Part shown: positions 1 through 9,302 of the stretch, piece by piece
Layout: every line of letters starts with the position of its first letter
How positions within the stretch are numbered: the stretch's first letter is position 1
Assembly (NCBI GenBank): GCA_903929755.1
Contig: CAIYVZ010000154.1
Location: 1-46,793 of the forward strand
Direction: 5' to 3'
Source of the DNA: an uncultured Acidobacteriia bacterium
GTDB lineage: Bacteria > Acidobacteriota > Terriglobia > Bryobacterales > Bryobacteraceae
Length of the DNA: 46,793 nt
Program-made: the position numbers and the translations under genes
The notes under the pieces: generated by a model
Database searches by the model: none
What the model was told of the DNA's origin: nothing
Seen by the model: only the letters and a program-made list of their open reading frames with translations

Positions 1-133
1 GGAACGCTTCGTTCGCAAACCACCACAACCGCTGCCAGCCCCTCAGGAGGTCTGGATCAATAAACCACTACAAGTACCCTCAGAGATTAAAACTCAGTAA
101 TCTATGCTTCCTGGTGTCTCAAAAGTGTTGACA
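1..133 (+). mobile_element. Right end of an IS3-family insertion sequence (partial)
   Basis: The first 100 bases encode the last residues of an IS3-type transposase. They are followed by about 30 non-coding bases ending in TGTCTCAAAAGTGTTGACA (115-133), which resembles an IS3-family terminal inverted repeat closing in CA. Immediately after it the reading frame of a TonB-dependent receptor starts in mid-protein. The rest of the element lies outside the window, so the left inverted repeat and the target duplication cannot be seen. Family assignment rests on the transposase tail and the form of the end. Confidence 0.65.
2..100 (+). CDS. IS3-family transposase, C-terminal end only (integrase ORFB)
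   Basis: The frame runs open from the window edge to a TAA at 98-100 and reads ERFVRKPPQPLPAPQEVWIN followed by about a dozen more residues. The pattern 'ERFV..PP.P..P..VWIN' is the familiar C-terminal tail of IS3-family ORFB transposases, just after the DDE integrase core. The catalytic residues are outside the window. The gene is cut by the window edge and is not necessarily broken in the genome. It would belong to the copy that inserted into the TonB receptor beginning at about 134. Confidence 0.6.
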   Translation, partial: ERFVRKPPQPLPAPQEVWINKPLQVPSEIKTQ

Positions 134-134
134 T

Positions 135-2729
135 GCACCGTTCCGCCAGAATCAATACGGCTACACACTGGGTGGACCAATCCAGATCCCAAAAATCTTC
201 AACGGCAAGAACCGGCTGTTCTTCATGTCGAATTATGAAGGCTACAAATCCCGCACCACGGCCTACAATACCGCAACAACCATGAACGCCAGAATGCGGG
301 CCGGTGACTTCTCCATTGACCCCTCCACCGGTATCGGCGTCCCCACCTCGCTGCAGGACGCCACCACCCGCGTGCAGCAGGCCAGCGGCCAGGTTACCTC
401 CACGCCCTTCCCGGGAAACGTGATTCCCTCCAGCCGTTTTGATAAGAACTCCGTGTTCCTGCTGGGCAAGTTCAATCCGCTGCCCAACATCGCCCAGACC
501 ACCAAAGGTCTGCCCCTGAACAACTACCAGTACGCGACTTCAACGCCGGTGGATAAAGATCAGGTAACCGAACGCATCGACTTCAACGAACGGGCCAATT
601 CACAGTGGTTTGGCCGCTATAGCTGGACCGATGAATCGCAGATTTCTCCCGGCCTGACCACGGATGGAAGTACGCTCTACACCCGCGCCAGCCAGTGGGT
701 AGTTGCCAACACCCGTATTCTCTCGGCCACCAAAGTCAACGAAGCTCGCTTTGGTTATAACTCACTCTTCAACGTGATCGGCCAGCAACTGGCTAACGTG
801 GAAGACGTGGATGCCGAGATCGGTGTCCCCTTTAAGATCACCGACAAGAGTTCCTGGGGCATACCGAACATTTCGCTGAACAATAACCTCAGCTCGTTCG
901 GCAATGCGACCAGCAGCCCGTTCACCATCAACAACAAGACCTATCAGGGCGTGGATAACTTCTCCTGGATCATGGGTAAGCACTCACTCCGCATGGGCGG
1001 CGAATACCGCTACAACAAGTTCCCCCAGCAAGGTAACGAGTTCCCCCGCGGCCAGTTCTTTTTCCAGGGTAACTACACCGCCACAAACTCCCTCACCAAC
1101 GCGCAGAGCGGCGGTTACGCCGGAGCCGATTTGATGCTCGGCTACTCCAACCGTGTCGATCTCGCCGTAGCCCTCGCTCAGGGCGATTTCCGCAACCACG
1201 AATGGGCTGGTTACCTCGATGACACATGGAAGATCCTGCCTCATGTCACCGTCAGCGCCGGTATCCGCTGGGAAGTCGCGCTGCCCATGGAAGATGTCTC
1301 GGGCCATGCCATCAACGTGCAGCTCAATCAGACCCTTCCGGGCAATGGCTTCGAATCCAATCTCGCGAAGCACCCCGTACTGGTTCGCACCGGCTCCGGC
1401 AATTTCTATGACGGCGTCGACTTCCGCTACACGCCCAATCAGGCAGGGGCTCCGGCCATTCAGGTCGCCCGCGACGGCCGCATGGGCAGTCGCCTCATCA
1501 AGTCCGACTACAACAACTTCGCACCCCGCCTCGGCATCGCGTGGAGCCCGAACGATAAGTGGTCCATTCGCACAGGTTTCGGTATCTTCTTCTCGCAGGA
1601 GAGCAAGAACTCCATCTTCGATATGAACCGCGGCCTCGGTGGGCGAGCCTCCGTGCTGGCCCCCGACACTATCCACCAGCCAACTTTTAGCTACACCAAC
1701 TTCCTCAGCGCAAGTTCCCTTCCCGTCAACGTGACGGCTGGCCTCGTCTGGGGGACCAACTACGACCTGCCCACCACCTACACGATGAACTACCTGATGA
1801 ATGTGCAGCGGGTTCTGGGCAAGTCGTCTACCCTCGAAATGGGCTACAACGGTTCGCAGAGCCGCAAGCTGGCGTTGCTCACCAATCAGGACGCTCCCCT
1901 CCCCGGCAACGCCGCCATCATCAAGCGTTCGCCGTACCCGGAATTTTCCGGGATCCAGTTCCTTTCGGCTGACGGCGTTGGGAACTACAACAACTTCACC
2001 ACCAAGTTGAGCCAGCACTTCAGTTCCGGCCTCACTACGCTGGTGAGCTACACGTTCTCAAAGGCGCTTGACGACATGAGCGCCATTCGCGGCCCCGGCA
2101 ATGAATTCGCTCCGCAGAACTCTCTCTGCCGTTCCTGCGAAAAGGGACCATCCACTTTCAACACTCCCCACCGGTTTGTCACGTCGGCCGTCTACTCCCT
2201 GCCGTTTGGCAAGGGCCAGAGGTTTGCGAATCACGGTGGCATCGTGGACCGCATTGTTGGTGGCTGGCAGCTCAGCACCATCTTTACCGCCCAGAGCGGT
2301 CAGCCCATCGACACCACTGGCTGGGACGCGGCCGGCACGAACTTTAACCCGTCCAGCAATCGGATCGATTGCGTAGCGGGTGCCGCCCAGGTCTTCGCCA
2401 CTCCCACCGTAAATGCCTACCTCAACCCGGCTGCATTTGCCAACCCTCAGGTTGGTACTTATGGCAATTGCGGTCGGAACAACCTCCTGGCACCGCGTCA
2501 GGTGAATTGGGATTTCTCCACCATTAAGGACTTCCACGTCACCGAAAAGCAGGCCCTCCAGTTGCGCATGGAAATGTTCAATGCCCCGAACCATGTGGAA
2601 TGGGGTTCTCCCAACGCGAGCTGGGGTAATTCCAATCCCGGCGGTGTGGCATCATCCAGCTTCGGCCAGATCCGCTCTACCGCGGCAAGGATGAGGCAAA
2701 TCCAGTTCGCTATGAAGTACAACTTCTAA
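135..2729 (+). pseudogene. TonB-dependent receptor (Oar-like), N-terminus lost to an IS insertion
   Basis: Outer-membrane TonB-dependent receptor of the large Oar/carboxypeptidase-regulatory-like type expanded in Acidobacteriota; the substrate is unknown, and sugars or peptides are only guesses. An ATG at 225 would give 834 residues, but the frame is open back to 132. The residues upstream of that ATG (PFRQNQYGYTLGGPI, then NGKNRLFFM) are themselves conserved receptor sequence, so 225 is not the natural start. Family members are roughly 1,100 residues, so the signal peptide, the N-terminal Ig-like domain and the start of the plug are missing. The remaining part is plug end plus beta barrel, rich in alternating aromatic strands, ending MKYNF with the terminal Phe typical of outer-membrane proteins. 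In frame with it, a TGA at 129-131 lies in the IS3-type end. The gene is probably dead. Confidence 0.75.
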
Positions 2730-2747
2730 CGAACAGGCGATAGAAAA

Positions 2748-2783
2748 GCAAAAGGGCCGCGACGCAAGTCGCGGCCCTTTTGC
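2748..2783. terminator. Bidirectional intrinsic terminator
   Basis: A perfect 16-bp stem with a GCAA loop (2748-2763 pairs with 2768-2783; core GGGCCGCGAC/GTCGCGGCCC) is flanked by A4 on one side and T4 on the other. It lies between the convergent receptor fragment and DUF1501 gene and can end transcription from both. Confidence 0.9.
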
Positions 2784-2795
2784 ATTCTCCGGTGT

Positions 2796-4217
2796 CTATG
2801 CCAACAGCTTCGCGCTGAACTCCCCGAACCCCTTCACATCCGTCAGCCGCATATCGCGCCCCTGGTAGAGATAGGTCAGCTTCAGGTGATCGATCCCCAT
2901 GAGCCGCAGGATGGTGGCATTCAGGTCATGCGCATCCACCTTCATATCCTCGGCCTGAACGCCAAACTCGTCGGTTGAGCCGAGCGCCCGGCCACCCTGA
3001 ATTCCGCCGCCGGCCAGCCAGGACGTGTAGCCGTACGGGTGATGGTCGCGCCCGTTATCGCCCTGGGATAAGGGCGTCCGCCCAAATTCCCCGCCCCACA
3101 CAATCAGTGTGGAATCCAGCATTCCCCGGCTCTTCAAGTCTTTCAGGAGCCCCGCGATGGGTTTGTCGGTCTTCTTGGTCATCCGCGCGTGGGAGCCGGT
3201 CAGATCCGTGTGCGCATCATCCCAGTCCTGCCCGACATTGGTACCGGAGATCAGTTCAATGAACCGTACGCCGCGTTCCACCAGGCGACGGGCCAGCAGA
3301 CACTTCCGGCCAAAATCGTCGGTATGTTCTTCCCCAATGCCATAGAGCTTCTTCGTCGCTTCGGTCTCTTTTGCAATATCGACGGCTTCCGGAGCAGAAC
3401 TCTGCATCCGCCACGCCAGTTCGTACGAAGCAATGCGGGCGTCCAGTGTGGAGTCTTCAGGTCTGGTCCGCTGCTGTATCCGGTCGATCTTATTGATGAA
3501 GTCGAGGGTCGCCCGTTGCGTCTCATCGTTCACTCCCTGCGGGTTCTTCAGATACAGGATCGGGCTCTCTCCGCTGCGGAAAATCGTCCCCTGATAAACG
3601 GCAGGCAGGAACCCCGCGCTGTAAGCCGGCGGTCCGGATTTGGTAGAACCATCGGACATTACTACGAACGCCGGAAGATTCTGGTTCTCTGTCCCCAGAC
3701 CGTACGTGATCCACGATCCCAGGCACGGGCGCCCCGGCAACTGATGCCCCGTATGCCGCAGATAGATGGCCGGCGCGTGGTCGAACTGATCGGAATAGCA
3801 GCCCCGCAGAACCACCAGGTCGTCAGCAACTTCGCGCACATTCGGATACAGGTCCGAAACCGGCAGCCCGCTCTTCCCGCCCGGCTTGAACTCCCACGGA
3901 CTGCCCCTCAAAATTGCCTTCGACGGGTCATGAATAAAGCTCGTCTTAATCGTCTTCGCCAGTTCCGCCGAGAGCGTCTTGCCGTTATACTTCGTCAGCG
4001 CGGGCTTCGGATCGAAGGTGTCCACATGGCTTACCCCGCCGTGCATATGCAGGTAGATAACCGCCTTCGCCTTCGCGGGCAAAGGGGCCTGTTTCGCCGC
4101 CAGAGGATTCGATTCCGCGCCTTCCAGCATTCCGGCCAGGGCCGCCATCCCAAAGCCGCAGCCGGTTCGAGCCAGCACTTCCCGACGGGAGAGTTTAGTC
4201 AACATAAAGGAACTCAT
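2796..4217 (-). CDS. DUF1501 domain-containing protein, Tat-exported
   Basis: 473 residues. DUF1501 proteins are related to sulfatases/alkaline phosphatases, but their reaction is unknown. The N-terminus carries a twin-arginine signal (SRREVL at residues 10-15, followed by a hydrophobic stretch), so the protein is probably exported folded. Typical DUF1501 features include HMHGGVSHVDTFDPKP, a GGEFGRTP motif and DNGRDHHPYG near the C-terminus. The gene follows the cytochrome/DUF1549/DUF1553 gene on the same strand, and its start overlaps that gene's end by about 23 bases (11 if Met5 is used). This two-gene pairing recurs in Planctomycetes and Acidobacteria, so the products probably work together outside the cytoplasmic membrane. 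Confidence 0.9.
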   Translation of the reverse strand: MSSFMLTKLSRREVLARTGCGFGMAALAGMLEGAESNPLAAKQAPLPAKAKAVIYLHMHGGVSHVDTFDPKPALTKYNGKTLSAELAKTIKTSFIHDPSKAILRGSPWEFKPGGKSGLPVSDLYPNVREVADDLVVLRGCYSDQFDHAPAIYLRHTGHQLPGRPCLGSWITYGLGTENQNLPAFVVMSDGSTKSGPPAYSAGFLPAVYQGTIFRSGESPILYLKNPQGVNDETQRATLDFINKIDRIQQRTRPEDSTLDARIASYELAWRMQSSAPEAVDIAKETEATKKLYGIGEEHTDDFGRKCLLARRLVERGVRFIELISGTNVGQDWDDAHTDLTGSHARMTKKTDKPIAGLLKDLKSRGMLDSTLIVWGGEFGRTPLSQGDNGRDHHPYGYTSWLAGGGIQGGRALGSTDEFGVQAEDMKVDAHDLNATILRLMGIDHLKLTYLYQGRDMRLTDVKGFGEFSAKLLA

Positions 4218-6603
4218 TCGTATTCAGCAAGCCGCGCACCATTTCCATGAAGGCCGTCGTTTTTGACCCCGTCAGAGTCATCTGTCTATCCACGAAAGTC
4301 TGCGCCGCCGCAAGCTCTTCCGCCGAGGGAGCACGCCCATAGATGCGCTCCCAGGCCTCTGCCGGACTCGAAATCTTCCCGGCCAAAGTCTTCGCACGCT
4401 CCATCGTAAACCCGCCGTTCAACAGTGCCAGAGACTGCGGCGCGGTAGTACTTTCGTTGCGCCGCGGACACGGTAACACGCCATCCGGCCCGTCGAACGC
4501 CTGGGCCATCGGTTGCTGGAACGTGCGCCGCTGCAGCGTGTAAATCGTCCGCCGATTGTGCTCGGCAGCGTCCGGCGACACGCTCCAGTTGCTGGCCGGA
4601 CTGCCAATCATCCCGAACATCTCTTCCTTCGTGAGCGGGGGCACAGCAGGCACGCCACCCATTTTTAAATTGAGTTCGCCGGTTACTTCCAAAGAGGCAT
4701 CCCGGATCTCCTCCGCTTCGAGCCGCCGACGATTGAAGTGCGAGAGCAGATCGTTGCCGGGGTCTTTCGCGTGGGCGGTATCCGTGCCGTTCGCGCTGCG
4801 TTTATAGGCCGCCGACGTCATGATCAGCTTGTGCATCTGCTTGACTGACCACTTCTTCGCCGCGAACTCTGTCGCCAGCCAGTCCAGCATTTCGGGATGG
4901 CTCGGCAGCCCGGCGCGTGTTCCAAAATCGCTCGAAGTCTTCACCAGCCCGGAGCCGAAGTGAAACTGCCAGATCCGGTTCACCATCACGCGCGCAAACA
5001 GAGGATTGTCCTCGCTGGCGACCCACTCCGCCAGAGCTTTGCGCCGGTATGTGGTCTGAGCGTGCAACGGAGCTTCCGGCGCGTCGCCGCCCCCCAGCGC
5101 CGTCAAAAAGCCCGGCTGGACCTCTTCGCCAAACGCTTCCGGGTTACCACGAATCGCCACGAAAGTCTTCGGCGCATCGCGGCCGATGTCCGTAATCGAT
5201 GGCGACATCGGCGGAGGCCCGTAGCCAGTGAAAATCTGCAGCAGACGTTTTGAGATGGACGCAATTGTCGCCTTGTCTTCTGCCGACATCAGCGCATCGA
5301 TCTCATCCTGCGAAACCCGCGTCTTGCCGACGTTATCCAGCGCCAGCCGGGCCTGATCCAGCGTCCGCTTCTCTTCCGCCGTATGGATGGCGGCAACCAC
5401 CTCAGGTGGTAACGCAGCGAGTTTCTTTGCCTTCAGCGGGTCGGCATACTTCGCGTTGATGCGCGCCGCCTGCTCCCCCATCTGGTAAAGCCTGAAAGAG
5501 CGGGAATTCTCGGCCAGATCATACTGCCGAGCCGGGTTGTAATCGAGGAAGACCCGATCGCTGACGGCGGGCTGAAAAATCGCCTGCATCCGGTAATAAT
5601 CCTTCTGTGGAATCGGGTCGAACTTGTGATCGTGGCAGCGCGCGCAGCCCACTGTCAGGCCCAGGAACACGGACCCGGTGGTGTCCACCATGTCGATGCG
5701 CTTTTCCACCAGGTTGACGTCTTCCACCTTGAACAGCAGGTCGCGGTTGGTGCCAACGCGATAGAAACCGGTCCCGGACCTGGCTTCGGCGTCCGTCGGG
5801 TACAGTTCATCCCCGGCTATCTGTTCTTTCGTGAACCGGTCGTACGGCTTGTCGTCGTTGAACGACTTGATCACATAGTCCCGATACCGCCAGGCAATCA
5901 GGAGGTAGGGATCCTGCTCAAAACCCGCCGTATCGCCATAACGGGCCAGATCCAGCCAGTGGCGACCCCACTTCTCTCCATAACGGGGTGACGCCAGCAG
6001 TTGATCCACAACCTTCTCCCACGCATTTGGAGACTTGTCGTTCACAAACTGATCGATCTGGGCCTTCGTCGGCGGCAAGCCCAGCAAGTCATAGGAGGCC
6101 CGCTTCAACAGTGTCAGCCTGTCAGCTTCCGGACTGGCGGCAACTCCGGCAGACTTCAGTTTCTGGTCGATGAAAGCGTCAATCGAACTGGCTGCGCCCA
6201 CCGGCCGGACAGCTCGCTTAAAAGCCCACCACTGATTACTGCCAACAGAAGTCGTATTCGACCAGTTGGCCCCCGCGTCGATCCATTCTTTAATGATCGC
6301 GATCTCATTGGCGGGCAGACCGCCTCCCGTGGGGGGCATGCGCAGTACTTCGCCCGAACCAGCGACAGCCTTAAACAGCAAGCTCTCCGCCGCCTTGCCT
6401 GCGACGACAGCGGGACCACGAGAGCCGCCCTTCAACAGATTCTCCCGGGTGGTGACCTTCAGCCCGGACATCCCGCTGGCATCGCCATGGCAGGCAGTAC
6501 ATTTCTGCTGCAGGATGCCAACCGCCGCGCCGTTATCGGCCGCCAAAGCGCCCTGGTTCACAGCCAGCAGGCACCAAAAACCGAGCAAAATATTTTGTTT
6601 CAT
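4195..6603 (-). CDS. Planctomycete-type cytochrome c / DUF1549 / DUF1553 (PSD1) protein
   Basis: 802 residues with an N-terminal Sec signal peptide (about residues 1-21). A c-type haem site CTACH follows (Cys35, Cys38, His39) in a PSCyt1-like domain ending near residue 110. DUF1549 comes next and contains the conserved CARCHDHKFDPIPQKDYY block, a second CxxCH. The C-terminal half is DUF1553, with VNRIWQFHFGSGLVKTSSDF and an NRRRLEAEEIRDASL block. The reaction is not known; the family is usually described as a predicted secreted or periplasmic redox/hydrolytic protein. It is the first gene of a pair with the DUF1501 gene, and the two frames overlap, suggesting translational coupling. Length and domain order are normal for the family. 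Confidence 0.9.
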   Translation of the reverse strand: MKQNILLGFWCLLAVNQGALAADNGAAVGILQQKCTACHGDASGMSGLKVTTRENLLKGGSRGPAVVAGKAAESLLFKAVAGSGEVLRMPPTGGGLPANEIAIIKEWIDAGANWSNTTSVGSNQWWAFKRAVRPVGAASSIDAFIDQKLKSAGVAASPEADRLTLLKRASYDLLGLPPTKAQIDQFVNDKSPNAWEKVVDQLLASPRYGEKWGRHWLDLARYGDTAGFEQDPYLLIAWRYRDYVIKSFNDDKPYDRFTKEQIAGDELYPTDAEARSGTGFYRVGTNRDLLFKVEDVNLVEKRIDMVDTTGSVFLGLTVGCARCHDHKFDPIPQKDYYRMQAIFQPAVSDRVFLDYNPARQYDLAENSRSFRLYQMGEQAARINAKYADPLKAKKLAALPPEVVAAIHTAEEKRTLDQARLALDNVGKTRVSQDEIDALMSAEDKATIASISKRLLQIFTGYGPPPMSPSITDIGRDAPKTFVAIRGNPEAFGEEVQPGFLTALGGGDAPEAPLHAQTTYRRKALAEWVASEDNPLFARVMVNRIWQFHFGSGLVKTSSDFGTRAGLPSHPEMLDWLATEFAAKKWSVKQMHKLIMTSAAYKRSANGTDTAHAKDPGNDLLSHFNRRRLEAEEIRDASLEVTGELNLKMGGVPAVPPLTKEEMFGMIGSPASNWSVSPDAAEHNRRTIYTLQRRTFQQPMAQAFDGPDGVLPCPRRNESTTAPQSLALLNGGFTMERAKTLAGKISSPAEAWERIYGRAPSAEELAAAQTFVDRQMTLTGSKTTAFMEMVRGLLNTNEFLYVD

Positions 6604-6662
6604 CAGACTCTTCCCCTGTAAGGTATCAAACCTCGGGTTCGTTCTATTGTTCGAGTCGCATC

Positions 6663-9302
6663 TTATCCCGAAGTGAGGTCTTGATAGACAGCACTCTGGA
6701 GTTCAGCTATGGTGGCCCAGTCGAAGGTCTCGGCGGTGGCTCGGGCGGCGCTGGCAATGCGGTGGCGCAGGTCGGAATCGGCGGAGGCCCGGTTGATGGC
6801 GGCAGCCATTTCGGCTCCGGTATTCGCGAGGAGGCAATCTGCTTCCGGGCGAAGAGGCAGACCGTGGAACCCTGCGTCGGTTCCAATAATGACGCGACTC
6901 ATGGCCATGGCTTCCAGAACCTTGATGTTGGTTCCGGCGGAAGCGACCAGTGGCGCCAGCACGAGCGCGGCCTGCTCATAGGCCGGACGGACGTCCGGCA
7001 CAAACGCTTCCAGTTCGAAGCCCGGGCCTGACAGGTCGAGTTTCGTGTAGAGGTGCGGATCCCGCCCGGAGATGATGTGGAGTTTGTAACCCGAAAGCAG
7101 AGGCCAGACTTCGGTGAGGAACCATTCGAGGCCAAGGACATTCGGACGGTGGGCGAAAGAACCGATAAACAGGAGACGTTTGGGGTCCGGCCTGGTGTTG
7201 TGCGAGCGGAAGCGTTCACAATCCACGCCGTTGGGGAGGGTGACTACGCGACTGGAGCCCGAGACAACTGCCTGGTCCTTTTCCGACATGGTGACCACGC
7301 AATCCACCTGAGACCAGGCAGCCGTTTCGAAGGCCTGCCACTTCTGGTACTGCTTTTCCAACTCCCAGTCAGTGGGATTGGCAGCAAGGAGCTGACGTTG
7401 CAGATGGAAGGTGATGTCGTGCTCGACCAGAATGGTCTTCGCTTTGCCGTAGCGGCCCGCATATTGGGCAAGCCAGGTAAATTCCAGCTGGACGATAGCG
7501 GCATTCCAGCGCCAGGCAGCCTGCTTGAGCGCGGCACGGAAGGTCTCGGATTCGAACTCCTCCACAACATCGGGGCGCTCGGTCTGGACCCGGTAATGGG
7601 AGCCGTGGCGGCGGACCAGGACAACCTCACAGCAAAGGTTGAGGAGTTCCGGTGGCGGCGGGGCGAGCACGTCAACGAAAGCGACCAGGATCACGTCATT
7701 TTGAGCAGCAGCCTGCCGCATCAGGTTGAAGACACGAACGGCTCCGCCGTGCGACAAGGGATACGGGATGTAGGGGCTGGCGACGATGATGCGGCGCGAA
7801 CCGGGTCTGGTTTCTCTGCCGGGAAACGAGGCAGCGTCCCCATTGCCCAGAGCCAGGATCTGGACTTCCGTAAGGAGGCCGGTGGGTTCGGGTGGCCTTG
7901 CGCCGATCCGGGGGGCCCCGCGAAGAGCCCGCAGGTCCTGCCGAAGCTGGAGGCGGCGGATGGCCTGGCTCCAGAGGTTGGCGAAGAGTGCCGGCCCAGA
8001 GATAGCGGTCTCCAGAAACCGGAGGTAATTGCGCTCGACAAAGAAGTCGAGGTCGTGGGCGGAATAGAAGCGGGACGTGGTCGCGCGGTGGCGGTGCAGC
8101 ACCTTCGCTCCGGCGACGAAGACGGTGGGCCAGCCACGTTTCCAGGCGCGATAGCCGAAGTCCATGTCCTCCACGTAGGCCGGGTCGTAAAGGGTAGAGA
8201 CTCCGCCCAGCTCGCAGAGCCTTGCCGTATCGAACAGGGAACAGCCACCACTGCCATAGAGAACCCAGGTGAGGTCTTCACCCGGGAGAGCGTCGTCGCA
8301 ACGGACAGGGAAATCGAGAGGGTCCTGCTTGCGCCAGACCGCTTTGCCGGTCTCCTCGCGGCGGACGCCCGCGGGGAAGAAAATCTGGGCGGTGGCACAG
8401 TAGAGGCCCGGGACGCTGACAAAGGCGGCTTCGAGAGCGGCGATGAAGCCCGGCTCCGGAACCATATCGTTGTTGAGCATGAGGAGGTGCGAGAAGCGCA
8501 CCTCGGCGATGCCCGCGTTTACCGCCCTGGCGAAGGAGAGGGGTTTGGCGCTCTCAAGCACCCGGATGGAGGGGTACGTTTGCGCGAGCCATTCGCGAGT
8601 GCCATCAGTGGAGCCGTTATCGACGACGATGACCTCGCCCGAAACCAACTGGGGGAGGAGGGCGGGGAGAAGTGCGGCGAGAAGGTCACGACCGTCGCGG
8701 GTGGGAATGACGACGGAAATGCCTGGGGTGAGGTCCCCGTGGGGCACAGGGCCTGGGCTATCGGGGCGGCGGGCAGTGCGTTTTGCGGCGAGGCGACCCC
8801 GAAATTGCGCCAGGCGTGCCCGAATGGGAATTTCGGCGTCTGACGGGTGGATCAGGCGGTGGAGCCACTTGCGGGCCCTCCCGTTTTCAGCCAACTGGCC
8901 GAGTATCGCGGCACCTGCCTGCCTTGCAAGCCAGAGCGGCCACCCGTACCAGCGGATGGGCCTGAGATCCGTATCGTACAAAACAAGCCGTCTCCAGGTG
9001 AGGCGAACGGCGAGCCAGCGGAGCGGCCCCATAGCGGTGCCAGGGGCGACGAAGAGAGCGGCCGCGACGATCTTGTGCTGTATGAGTGCGGCTTCCAGAT
9101 AAGCGAAATTCTCGGCCAAACTGCGCTGGACGTGAAAGGGAATCCATTGGCAGGGGACGCCGACGGGCTCAAACTCGGAGACGACGAGGAGGGGGAAATT
9201 GGGGGAGTCGGCCGCGAACCGGGCCAGGGCAGCGCGGTTCACCTGCGCAGAAGCGGCCGCAAAGGCGATCCGGACGGGACTGCGCGGAGGGGGCGCGGCC
9301 AT
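6663..9302 (-). CDS. Bifunctional glycosyltransferase, GT2-GT4 fusion
   Basis: About 879 residues. After a poorly conserved N-terminal part (about 1-190) comes a GT2 fold: ISVVIPTRDGRD, VIVVDNGSTDGTREW, an acidic metal site in LLMLNNDMVPEPGF and VEDMDFGYRAWKRGW. A GT4-like half follows (about 500-870), with IVASPYIPYPLSHGGAVRVF, LLFIGSFAHRPNVLGLEWF and a C-terminal nucleotide-sugar region IKVLEAMAMSRVIIGTDAG. It probably adds two sugars, or one sugar by either domain, to a cell-surface glycan. A GTG at 9323 is possible, but ATG 9302 overlaps the upstream stop as TAATG, which favours coupled initiation there. Acceptor and donors cannot be told from sequence. Confidence 0.88.
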   Translation of the reverse strand: MAAPPPRSPVRIAFAAASAQVNRAALARFAADSPNFPLLVVSEFEPVGVPCQWIPFHVQRSLAENFAYLEAALIQHKIVAAALFVAPGTAMGPLRWLAVRLTWRRLVLYDTDLRPIRWYGWPLWLARQAGAAILGQLAENGRARKWLHRLIHPSDAEIPIRARLAQFRGRLAAKRTARRPDSPGPVPHGDLTPGISVVIPTRDGRDLLAALLPALLPQLVSGEVIVVDNGSTDGTREWLAQTYPSIRVLESAKPLSFARAVNAGIAEVRFSHLLMLNNDMVPEPGFIAALEAAFVSVPGLYCATAQIFFPAGVRREETGKAVWRKQDPLDFPVRCDDALPGEDLTWVLYGSGGCSLFDTARLCELGGVSTLYDPAYVEDMDFGYRAWKRGWPTVFVAGAKVLHRHRATTSRFYSAHDLDFFVERNYLRFLETAISGPALFANLWSQAIRRLQLRQDLRALRGAPRIGARPPEPTGLLTEVQILALGNGDAASFPGRETRPGSRRIIVASPYIPYPLSHGGAVRVFNLMRQAAAQNDVILVAFVDVLAPPPPELLNLCCEVVLVRRHGSHYRVQTERPDVVEEFESETFRAALKQAAWRWNAAIVQLEFTWLAQYAGRYGKAKTILVEHDITFHLQRQLLAANPTDWELEKQYQKWQAFETAAWSQVDCVVTMSEKDQAVVSGSSRVVTLPNGVDCERFRSHNTRPDPKRLLFIGSFAHRPNVLGLEWFLTEVWPLLSGYKLHIISGRDPHLYTKLDLSGPGFELEAFVPDVRPAYEQAALVLAPLVASAGTNIKVLEAMAMSRVIIGTDAGFHGLPLRPEADCLLANTGAEMAAAINRASADSDLRHRIASAARATAETFDWATIAELQSAVYQDLTSG

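Noticed and set aside
984-2018. 344-residue minus-strand frame in the TonB receptor
   Set aside because: Antisense shadow of a clearly conserved receptor sequence, with no domain.
3189-4250. 353-residue plus-strand frame in the DUF1501 gene
   Set aside because: Antisense to a gene with a Tat signal and family motifs; its residues are Arg-rich and without domain.
7053-8843. 596-residue plus-strand open frame inside the GT2-GT4 gene
   Set aside because: It is antisense to a well-supported glycosyltransferase, has no recognisable domain, and reflects GC-rich codon use.
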